A DNA stretch of 64,000 nucleotides, taken from Mycobacterium noviomagense (GTDB lineage Bacteria; Actinomycetota; Actinomycetes; Mycobacteriales; Mycobacteriaceae). A model generated the notes under the pieces. That model had not been told where the DNA came from. It did not search any database and was given only the letters and a program-made list of their open reading frames with translations. Numbering within the stretch: the first letter of the stretch is position 1; every line of letters starts with the position of its first letter. The position numbers were made by a program, and so were the translations under genes. Positions 57,613 through 64,000 of this stretch are shown in pieces. Location: positions 3,038,001 through 3,102,000 of the forward strand of contig NZ_AP022583.1 in the NCBI RefSeq assembly GCF_010731635.1, in the 5' to 3' direction.

Positions 57613-59268
57613 GTGGAAGAAGCAGACAGTCTGCGGCGCTTCAACCTGCTTGCCTCCGCGCTCGCAGGCCGCACGGTGCAGGTCGCAGCGGGCATGCCTG
57701 GCGAGCCGGCCTGGACCGACGGCAGCCTCATCTTCCTGGACCCGGCCACCAGCGTCCGATTCCAGCTCGAAGCGCTAGCCATCCAGGCGTCGCTGCTCGC
57801 AGCCGGAAGCCTCGAACCTGCGATCACGCGCAGGCTCAACCGGCGCTCCGCGGTGGCGCGGCGATACTTGGCCATCGAAGGCCATCGGGCGCTGACAACA
57901 AACGAGGATCTGCTGCCGTTGTCGGTGCGCCCGCTGATCGACCGGGAGCTCGCAGCGCGAACCGATTCGCCCGCCGCGTCGCTGGCCGCTGCGCGGAGCC
58001 GCGAGGCGATCGCCGACCCGCCCATGGTATTCGGAGAGATTCGTGCGCGAAAACTATTGGCTTTCAAGGAGAAATTGCACACGACCGGCCAGCACATCCC
58101 GCGTCAGCAGCGTGACCAGGTACTCGCCGAACTCGACGACGACAACGCCGGGAACGCTGTCGATATGTTCTCAAGCCCGATCGGCGGCGGCGGTGCGCTG
58201 GGCCGGTTGTTCCAGAAGATGCTCGGTGCGGTGCGCCGGCTGGGTGAGGGCGGCCAGCCCGGGGCGGATACCCCGACGCACCGGAAGCGCTCCACTCCGC
58301 GAGGTGGCGCCAGCGCCGTCGTCTCCAACCGCATGGCGCCAGCGGTGGACGGGGCCGAGGAAGAAACCGGCGGCACAAAGTATCCCGAATGGGACATCTA
58401 CCGGCGCCGGTACCGGCCGGACTGGTGCACGGTGCACGAGGTGGAGCCGCTGCCTACGGGTAGCACATCGACGGGAATGTGGGGCGGTTACGGTGTGCGT
58501 CGACCGCTCGCCCGCCTCGGGCTGGGTCTGGACCGGTACCACCGACAGCCTCAAGGCGACGACATCGATATCGACGCCGCGGTCGAAGAACGCGTGGAGC
58601 TGATGGCCGGCTCCGCCCCCGACGAGGCAGTGTACGTCGACAGCCTTCGCCGCCGCCGCGACCTTGCCGCGCTGCTTTTGCTCGATGTCTCCGGCTCGGT
58701 GGCCGAGCCCGGCGCGATCGGTGAGACCGTACACACGCAACAGCGCGCGGCGGCGGCTGCGTTGACGTCTGCTCTCCATGATCTCGGTGATCGTGTGGCG
58801 CTGTATGCCTTTCACTCGCAGGGCCGCTCGGCGGTGCACCTGATGCCGGTGAAGCGCTTCGACGACAACCTCGACGCCCTGGTGATGCGGCGACTCAGCG
58901 GGCTGAAACCAGGCGCGTACTCCAGGCTGGGGGCGGCGATCCGGCACGGCGCCGCAGTGCTGGAGAGCCGGGGCGGCACGCCACGTCGGCTGCTGGTCGT
59001 GCTGTCTGACGGTCTGGCGTACGACCACGGCTATGAACGCGTGTACGGCGCCGCCGACGCGCACCGTGCGCTTGCCGAGGCCCGCCGCCGGGGCATCGGA
59101 TGCCTGTGCCTGACGGTCGGCGCCAGTACGAATGTCGATGACCTGCAGCGGGTATTCGGCAGCGCCGCGCACGCGACTATTCCGCGGCTCGAGGAACTCG
59201 GTCAGGCCATCGGACCGCTGTTTCGCTCGGCGCTGGGCTCTGCTGATGTTCGACGGCGGGTGGCGTAG
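57613..59268 (+). CDS. VWA-domain protein of the NorD/CoxE/CbbO type
   Basis: A 551-aa cytosolic protein with a long helical N-terminal part, an acidic middle segment and a C-terminal VWA domain. The MIDAS is intact: DVSGS at residues 358-362, Thr-type loop YSRLGAAIRH and LSDGLAYDH. NorD, CoxE and CbbO proteins pair with a MoxR ATPase to activate a metalloenzyme. The GTG at 57613 follows GGAAGAGGG; upstream in-frame codons cross the promoter of the opposite operon. Followed directly by the NorQ-like gene. Confidence 0.83.
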   Translation: MEEADSLRRFNLLASALAGRTVQVAAGMPGEPAWTDGSLIFLDPATSVRFQLEALAIQASLLAAGSLEPAITRRLNRRSAVARRYLAIEGHRALTTNEDLLPLSVRPLIDRELAARTDSPAASLAAARSREAIADPPMVFGEIRARKLLAFKEKLHTTGQHIPRQQRDQVLAELDDDNAGNAVDMFSSPIGGGGALGRLFQKMLGAVRRLGEGGQPGADTPTHRKRSTPRGGASAVVSNRMAPAVDGAEEETGGTKYPEWDIYRRRYRPDWCTVHEVEPLPTGSTSTGMWGGYGVRRPLARLGLGLDRYHRQPQGDDIDIDAAVEERVELMAGSAPDEAVYVDSLRRRRDLAALLLLDVSGSVAEPGAIGETVHTQQRAAAAALTSALHDLGDRVALYAFHSQGRSAVHLMPVKRFDDNLDALVMRRLSGLKPGAYSRLGAAIRHGAAVLESRGGTPRRLLVVLSDGLAYDHGYERVYGAADAHRALAEARRRGIGCLCLTVGASTNVDDLQRVFGSAAHATIPRLEELGQAIGPLFRSALGSADVRRRVA

Positions 59269-59272
59269 CGAA

Positions 59273-60067
59273 ATGCGCGGACCGCGACCCTACTACGTAC
59301 CCGTCGGCAACGAAGAGCAGATCTTCAAAGCTGCCTTCCGGCAGAGGCTTTCGATTGTGCTCAAGGGACCGACCGGGTGCGGCAAGACTCGATTCATCGA
59401 AGCCATGGCGCATGACCTGGACCGGCCGCTGATCACCGTAGCCTGCCACGACGACTTGACGACCGCGGATCTGGTCGGGCGGTTTCTGCTGAAAGGCGGC
59501 GAGACGGAGTGGGTCGACGGCCCACTGACGCGGGCCGTGCGCGAAGGCGCGATCTGCTACCTCGACGAGGTTGTCGAGGCCCGCCAAGACACCACCGTCG
59601 TCCTGCATCCCTTGGCAGATCACCGCCGTCAGCTCCCGATCGAGCGGCTCGGCATCACACTGGACGCCGCGCCGGAATTCTGCCTTGTGGTGTCGTATAA
59701 CCCGGGCTACCAGAGCGTGCTCAAGGATCTCAAAGACTCAACGCGGCAACGAATGGTCGCGATCGAATTCGGCTTCCCCGCGCCGGACGTCGAGGAGAAG
59801 ATCGTGGCGCACGAAGCTGGCATCGACCACGACAAGGCTGCCGAGCTGGTGCGGTTGGGCCAGGCGATCCGCCGCCTGGAAACCGCGGGGCTGCGCGAGG
59901 TGGCCTCGACGAGAGTGCTCGTTGCGGCGGGCCAGCTGGTGGCCGAAGGACTGACCCTGCGCGAAGCCGCACGCGCTGCGATCGCCGGGCCCCTCACCGA
60001 CGACTCCGTGGTGTCGAGCGGGCTCGTCGAGATGATCGACGTGTACCTGAGCGACCACCCCAGTTGA
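59273..60067 (+). CDS. NorQ/CbbQ-type MoxR AAA+ ATPase
   Basis: A 264-aa AAA+ ATPase with Walker A GPTGCGKT at residues 32-39, the NorQ/CbbQ signature TVACHDDLTTADLVGRFLL, Walker B AICYLDEVVEARQD and sensor VVSYNPGYQS. It belongs to the NorQ/CbbQ branch, distinct from MoxR3 of this window. The ATG at 59273 is 5 bases after the NorD-like stop. Probable role: ATP-driven remodelling of an enzyme with the VWA partner; the client is not obvious. Confidence 0.87.
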   Translation: MRGPRPYYVPVGNEEQIFKAAFRQRLSIVLKGPTGCGKTRFIEAMAHDLDRPLITVACHDDLTTADLVGRFLLKGGETEWVDGPLTRAVREGAICYLDEVVEARQDTTVVLHPLADHRRQLPIERLGITLDAAPEFCLVVSYNPGYQSVLKDLKDSTRQRMVAIEFGFPAPDVEEKIVAHEAGIDHDKAAELVRLGQAIRRLETAGLREVASTRVLVAAGQLVAEGLTLREAARAAIAGPLTDDSVVSSGLVEMIDVYLSDHPS

Positions 60068-60073
60068 CGATGA

Positions 60074-60120
60074 TTGACGGTCGCCACAGCCACCGCTAGG
60101 GTCAGAACAAATATTAGGTC
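60074..60120 (+). promoter_or_regulatory. Promoter with island palindrome, copy 5
   Basis: TTGACG (60074-60079) and TAGGGT (60097-60102) are 17 bases apart. The palindrome GAACAAATATTAGGTC (60105-60120) lies directly after the -10, over the expected transcription start, 46 bases before the substrate-binding-protein gene. Confidence 0.7.
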
Positions 60121-60165
60121 GTACCGCACAGTCGTTGCGCAGACCGCCAGAGACCCGGAGGTCAG

Positions 60166-61278
60166 ATGTCCTACGAGAGCACCGCCGAGCCGATCAAGAT
60201 CGGCTACCTGATGGACTTCCGGCTGCCCGAGGGCTTTCCGGAGACGTACTTCGAGGACTTGACGCAGCCATTCGACCTGGTCTTCAAACAAGCCACCGAA
60301 CACGGCCTGCTCGACCGTTCCATCGAAATCATCTACCGGGAGGTGGAAGGACTACCCAAGGGGTCGGTCAAGGCGGTCATCGATGCTTACGGCGAACTGT
60401 GCGACGAGGGCTGTCTGGCAATCTTCGGCCCGAGCATCACGGACAATGCGGTTCCCACGCGAGAGGCGATCGAGGAGCGTTTCAAGGTGCCGGCAATCAG
60501 CGTCACCGGCTCAGACGCAGCGCTTGGAGAATGGTTTTTCTCTTTCCCGATGGGATCGCTGACAGACGAGCCGATTTTCTGGTCGGATCTGCTTGCCAAA
60601 GGCGGCCACACCGAGGTCGGTGTGCTGAAGGAGCGGTCACTGGTTGGCGAGACCTACCTGGCGAACTTCCGCGAGGCCTGCAAGCGCAAGGGAATCCGCA
60701 TCGTGGCGGAGGCATCGATCGCGCAGACAGGCCAAGACATTTCGGAGGCGGTACGGACACTGTACGAAGCGAAAGCACCGGCGATTGTGCACTGCGGCTT
60801 CGGATTCGGAATCGTGTTCATCAACCCTGCCCTCGAAGCGCTGGACTGGGACCCGCCTCGCTTCACCAGTACCGCGTTCCAAAACGCGTGGCTCAACCCG
60901 ATCATGTGGAACGCATTCATGGGCTGGGTCGGAATCGACCAATACGACGAGGGCAACCTGGTGGGACAGAAGTTCCTCGACGAATACAACGAGGCCTACG
61001 GTCGGCGCCCGGAGTGGTGCGTGCCGGTCGTCAACCGCGACATCGCGATGACGTTAGTGCGTGCATTGAGCGACGCACATCCATTAAGCCCCAGGGGCGT
61101 AAAAGAAGCACTGGAGCGGGTGAAGATGATGCCGGCCGCCTCCGGCGCACCCGGTACCAGGGTTTCGTTTGGCAACTGGACACGACGGGCCTGGATGGGC
61201 GCCGGCTACCTGGTAGCCCGCAAACTCGACGCGGACGGCGTCACCTCCCATCTTGTCGCCCGCTTCGGTGAGGAGTGA
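60166..61278 (+). CDS. Periplasmic-binding-protein type I (ABC substrate-binding) fold protein without signal peptide
   Basis: A 370-aa protein of the Leu/Ile/Val or amide-binding protein family (Peripla_BP_6): KIGYLMDFRLPEG at the start, IFGPSITDNAVPTREAIEE, and ISVTGSDAALGEWFF form the N-terminal lobe. No signal peptide or lipobox is present; MSYESTAEPIKIGY begins directly with the first strand, behind CCCGGAGG. So it is likely cytosolic, as a ligand sensor or carrier, unless exported by another route. No ABC permease or ATPase is nearby. Confidence 0.82.
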   Translation: MSYESTAEPIKIGYLMDFRLPEGFPETYFEDLTQPFDLVFKQATEHGLLDRSIEIIYREVEGLPKGSVKAVIDAYGELCDEGCLAIFGPSITDNAVPTREAIEERFKVPAISVTGSDAALGEWFFSFPMGSLTDEPIFWSDLLAKGGHTEVGVLKERSLVGETYLANFREACKRKGIRIVAEASIAQTGQDISEAVRTLYEAKAPAIVHCGFGFGIVFINPALEALDWDPPRFTSTAFQNAWLNPIMWNAFMGWVGIDQYDEGNLVGQKFLDEYNEAYGRRPEWCVPVVNRDIAMTLVRALSDAHPLSPRGVKEALERVKMMPAASGAPGTRVSFGNWTRRAWMGAGYLVARKLDADGVTSHLVARFGEE

Positions 61279-61281
61279 CCA

Positions 61282-62409
61282 ATGACCACCGAGCAGGCGC
61301 AGCCGTCCACCGCGCGTCAGACCGCCGAACCGAAGAAGGGGTCCGTTTGGACCGTCTTCTGGGTCTTCGTCGCGGTTGTGGTGCTCGCCGTCGTCGCGTA
61401 CTTTGCGCGCAAAGGCGCTGTCTCCGAACGAATCCGAAATCCGAACGTCATTGGCGCTCCGCGACCGGTGGAACCCCTATTCGGCTATCACCATTGGCTG
61501 GGGCTGTTTCAGATCTTCACGATCATCTCGATGTCGATCATCATCGCGGTCTACGTGGTGGCGTGGCGCAGACATCCCGCTCATCCCGTACTGCTGATGG
61601 GAATCGTGACGACGCTGATCGTCTGGCAGGACCCCATCATGAACTGGTCGCCCTACGCTGTCTACAACCCGCAACTGTGGCACTGGCCGGAAGATTGGCC
61701 CCTGGTGTCGCTGTCACCGACGGTGGAGCCGTTCCTGGTGATCGGCTACATCATGTTCTACCTCGGTCCTTACTTCCCGGCAATCTGGATCCTGCGCAAG
61801 ATCCAGGCGCGTCGGCCCCTCGACTCGTTCGTCTGGCGCCACCCGCTGATCAGTCTGGCGGCGATCATCTTGCCTGTCGGGATAGTGATCGACGCGATGC
61901 TCGAGGTCACGCTGGTGCGCACCGGCTTTTACATCTATTCCCAAGTGATCCCGTTCGGCTCGGTATTCACCGGCAAGACATACCAATTCCCGTTCATCTG
62001 GGAAACCGTGATGGTGACATTCGTGATGATTCCGGCGGGTGTCTTGCTGTATCGCGACGACACCGGCCGCACAGTTGCCGAAAAGCTCGCTCAACGGGTT
62101 CGCGTCTTCGCCGGCCACCCGACGCTGGGCATGTTCGTGGTGATGTTCGTGATCATCAACATCGCCTACTTCGGCTACGGCACCGGGTTCGCCATCATCA
62201 AGTGGACCCGAACCGCCACCTCGGTCGCCTGCCCGTGGCCCTATCCAGAAGCCAAAGTCTATGATCCCCAAGGGTTTTACGAGAAAGCAGGATCGCCCGG
62301 CCCATACTCGGTGGGCATCTGGTCGACGTGGATGAGCGCACAGCCTCACGGGCGGCCGCAAGTAGAGCCGCCCGCAGGCGGCGGTCCGTGTGGGCCCGGC
62401 CATGGGTGA
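61282..62409 (+). CDS. AveC-family (spirocyclase-like) integral membrane protein 2
   Basis: A 375-aa membrane protein with about seven TM segments (first at about 20-40). Polar conserved parts include WQDPIMNWSPYAVYNPQLWHWPEDWP, comparable with the WIEAPYDWAMY part of the first AveC-like protein, and a Trp/Tyr/Pro-rich C-terminal part. It starts 3 bases after the binding-protein stop. The two paralogs in separate operons of one regulon suggest two steps or two substrates. Confidence 0.75.
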   Translation: MTTEQAQPSTARQTAEPKKGSVWTVFWVFVAVVVLAVVAYFARKGAVSERIRNPNVIGAPRPVEPLFGYHHWLGLFQIFTIISMSIIIAVYVVAWRRHPAHPVLLMGIVTTLIVWQDPIMNWSPYAVYNPQLWHWPEDWPLVSLSPTVEPFLVIGYIMFYLGPYFPAIWILRKIQARRPLDSFVWRHPLISLAAIILPVGIVIDAMLEVTLVRTGFYIYSQVIPFGSVFTGKTYQFPFIWETVMVTFVMIPAGVLLYRDDTGRTVAEKLAQRVRVFAGHPTLGMFVVMFVIINIAYFGYGTGFAIIKWTRTATSVACPWPYPEAKVYDPQGFYEKAGSPGPYSVGIWSTWMSAQPHGRPQVEPPAGGGPCGPGHG

Positions 62410-63289
62410 GCCGCCTACGGTCGTCATCACTGGCGCGTCGCGAGGCCTCGGCTTCGCGTCCGCGGTCCAACTCTACAAGCAAGGCTGGCGGGTCGTCGCA
62501 GCGATGCGCACCCCCGACGCCGGGCTCGAAAAACTACGGGCGGCAACGGGCGCACCCGCCGGTGATCCACGTTTGGTCGGCGTGCAGCTCGACCTCACCG
62601 ACTCCGCATCGATCACAGCCGCGGCCAAAACGATGGAGGAGACCGTCGGGGCGCCTCATGTGCTGGTGCACAATGCCGGGATATCGGCGGCGGGAATGCT
62701 TGAGGAAACACCGATGGACCTGTGGGAGCGGATGTTTGCCACCCACGTTTTCGGACCGGTGATGCTGACCAAGGCATTGCTGCCCTCGATGCGGGCCGCC
62801 GGCCGCGGCCGGATCGTGGTGATCTCCAGCCAGGGCGGTGTCCGCGGCATGCCCTCGATCGCCGCCTACTCCGCCGCAAAGGGCGCCTTGGAGAGGTGGG
62901 CCGAATCGCTGGCCGGCGAAATCGCACCGTTCGGGTTAGGCGTCACCGTCGTGGTGGCCGGCACGTTCGACACCGACATCATCACCGACGCTGGCACTTC
63001 TGACCATCGCGATTTCGAGGGCCCGTACGGCGCGCACCATCCCAAGATCGATCGGCGCGGTCGGCTAGCAATGCGTGTCCTTGCCAACCCACCGGAACGC
63101 TTCGCGCGACGGCTCGCCAAGGTTCTCGACGAGCGCGCCCCGTTCGCGCGGCACGCGATAGGCATCGATGCGCGTATGTTGCTGATCGCCACCCGCGTGC
63201 TGCCGGGCAGGCTACTTTTTCATGTGACCCGTCTGGCGATGGGTCTCCCACGCCCCGGTGCCCTGCGCAACGCCGGAGAAAGAGAGTGA
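62402..63289 (+). CDS. SDR oxidoreductase
   Basis: A 295-aa classical SDR: TGASRGLG (residues 10-17), AMRTPD after strand 2 with an Arg that suggests NADP, HNAGISAAG, catalytic SSQGG and YSAAKGA. The C-terminal tail (LLIATRVLPGRLLFHVTRLAMGL) is hydrophobic and may touch the membrane, which fits the upstream AveC-like protein. The ATG at 62402 overlaps the AveC stop by 8 bases; GTG 62390 is possible. Its stop overlaps the start of the aldehyde dehydrogenase. Confidence 0.87.
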   Translation: MGEPPTVVITGASRGLGFASAVQLYKQGWRVVAAMRTPDAGLEKLRAATGAPAGDPRLVGVQLDLTDSASITAAAKTMEETVGAPHVLVHNAGISAAGMLEETPMDLWERMFATHVFGPVMLTKALLPSMRAAGRGRIVVISSQGGVRGMPSIAAYSAAKGALERWAESLAGEIAPFGLGVTVVVAGTFDTDIITDAGTSDHRDFEGPYGAHHPKIDRRGRLAMRVLANPPERFARRLAKVLDERAPFARHAIGIDARMLLIATRVLPGRLLFHVTRLAMGLPRPGALRNAGERE

Positions 63290-64000
63290 GCATCATGGCT
63301 GACACAACGAAAGTCCGCTTCGAGTCGCGAATGCTTATCGACGGCAAGCTCGTCGACGGCGAGGCCGGCACGTTCACCAACATCAACCCGGCCACCGAGG
63401 AGGTGCTCGGCGAAGTCGCCGACGCGTCGAAGGCGGACATGCACCGCGCAATCGACGCGGCGCGGCGGGCGTTTGACGAAACCGACTGGTCGACCAGCCC
63501 CGGTTTTCGCAAGGCCTGCCTCGAGCAGTTCCAGGAAGCGCTCGAGGCCGAAAAGGAAGCGTTGCGCGAAGAGCTCATCCTCGAGGTCGGCTGCCCGCGC
63601 GCGATCACCTACGGGCCACAGCTCGACGCCCCACTGGCCGATGCGCTGCGGTACCCGATCAAGCTGATCGACGAATACCCTTGGGAGACCGATCTTGGCG
63701 ACGCGCTCGTGGCTGTGACCGGTCAGATGACCACCCGTAAGGTGTGGCGCGAACCAGTGGGGGTGGTAGGCGCGATCACGCCGTGGAACTTCCCGTTCGA
63801 AGTCACCATCCACAAGCTCGCCCAAGCGCTGGCCACCGGCAACACCGTCGTGCTGAAACCGGCCCCCGACACCCCGTTCAACGCGACCCGGCTCGGGCGC
63901 CTGATCGCCGAATCCACCGACATCCCCGCCGGTGTGGTCAACGTCGTCACCGCGTCGGATCACCTGGTAGGGGAGGAACTCACGCTGTCACCCAAGGTCG
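63286..64000 (+). CDS. Aldehyde dehydrogenase, N-terminal part (runs past the window)
   Basis: The first 238 residues of an NAD(P)-dependent aldehyde dehydrogenase. Visible are LIDGKLVDGEAG, TITPWNFPFE-type strand (AITPWNFPFEV) with the conserved Asn of the active site, and VVLKPAPDTPFNA for cofactor binding. The catalytic Cys lies beyond the window end. The GTG at 63286 overlaps the SDR stop (GTGA) and has GGAG at a good distance; ATG 63295 is the alternative. It probably oxidises the aldehyde made by an alcohol dehydrogenase of the island. Confidence 0.9.
   Translation, partial: MSIMADTTKVRFESRMLIDGKLVDGEAGTFTNINPATEEVLGEVADASKADMHRAIDAARRAFDETDWSTSPGFRKACLEQFQEALEAEKEALREELILEVGCPRAITYGPQLDAPLADALRYPIKLIDEYPWETDLGDALVAVTGQMTTRKVWREPVGVVGAITPWNFPFEVTIHKLAQALATGNTVVLKPAPDTPFNATRLGRLIAESTDIPAGVVNVVTASDHLVGEELTLSPKV

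Overview
The window is GC-rich actinobacterial DNA that can be placed in the genus Mycobacterium (nontuberculous) from gene content and order: moeZ, adnAB, uvrD2, whiB7, the Rv3197-Rv3193c block, an aofH/Rv3169/Rv3168/Rv3167c block and a moxR3 operon follow the M. tuberculosis order, read here in the opposite direction. An 18-kDa-antigen type small heat-shock protein, which M. tuberculosis lacks, argues for a non-tuberculosis species. The species itself cannot be fixed from the sequence alone. No insertion sequence, CRISPR array or rRNA was seen; there is one tRNA gene, an initiator tRNA.

Layout. 1-3.3 kb: moeZ, a TIGR02569 protein, an alkyltransferase-like DNA-repair protein and lipV. 3.5-5.6 kb: a stress module with an ANTAR protein, a small acidic protein, a MerR/HspR-like regulator, Hsp18 and a J-domain protein; two perfect inverted repeats lie between the divergent merR and hsp18, and a 14-bp hairpin lies before the J gene. 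5.7-16.6 kb: DNA repair and redox genes (adnA, adnB, a K+ channel, nudC, mycoredoxin, uvrD2). 16.6-25.1 kb: whiB7 with an attenuator leader and upstream ORF, an ABC1/UbiB-type kinase, an orphan cyclodehydratase-like protein, a zincin-like protein, a PDZ/Lon-type membrane protease and a UPF0182 membrane protein. 25.2-31 kb: initiator tRNA with a strong terminator, then a species-variable segment with a hypothetical protein, a small secreted protein, an LCP ligase, a heptosyltransferase-like GT9 enzyme and a bifunctional HldE-like enzyme. 31-41 kb: hydrolase, amine oxidase, quinone oxidoreductase, Baeyer-Villiger monooxygenase, Rv3169/Rv3168-like genes and a TetR regulator, then two broken genes: an SDR with an in-frame stop at codon 4 and a frameshifted DUF222/HNH gene. 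41.4-46 kb: an SRPBCC protein and the Rv3166c-moxR3-Rv3162c membrane operon.

46-64 kb is the most novel part: a catabolic island of five operons running in both directions. It encodes an LLM (probably F420-dependent) oxidoreductase, a DapB-like dehydrogenase, a mycothiol-dependent isomerase-like protein, four SDRs, a nitroreductase, an amidohydrolase, two AveC-family membrane proteins, a pair of acyl-CoA dehydrogenases, a NorD/NorQ-type chaperone pair, a substrate-binding protein with no signal peptide and an aldehyde dehydrogenase cut by the window end. Each of the five operon heads carries a copy of one imperfect palindrome (consensus GAACAnATATTwGGTy), which in four cases lies inside a recognisable promoter spacer and in the fifth at the predicted transcription start. 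A regulator with two TetR domains in one chain, the architecture of Mce3R, is encoded inside the island. My reading is a single regulon for breakdown of an unknown, probably terpenoid, steroid or polyketide-like, substrate.
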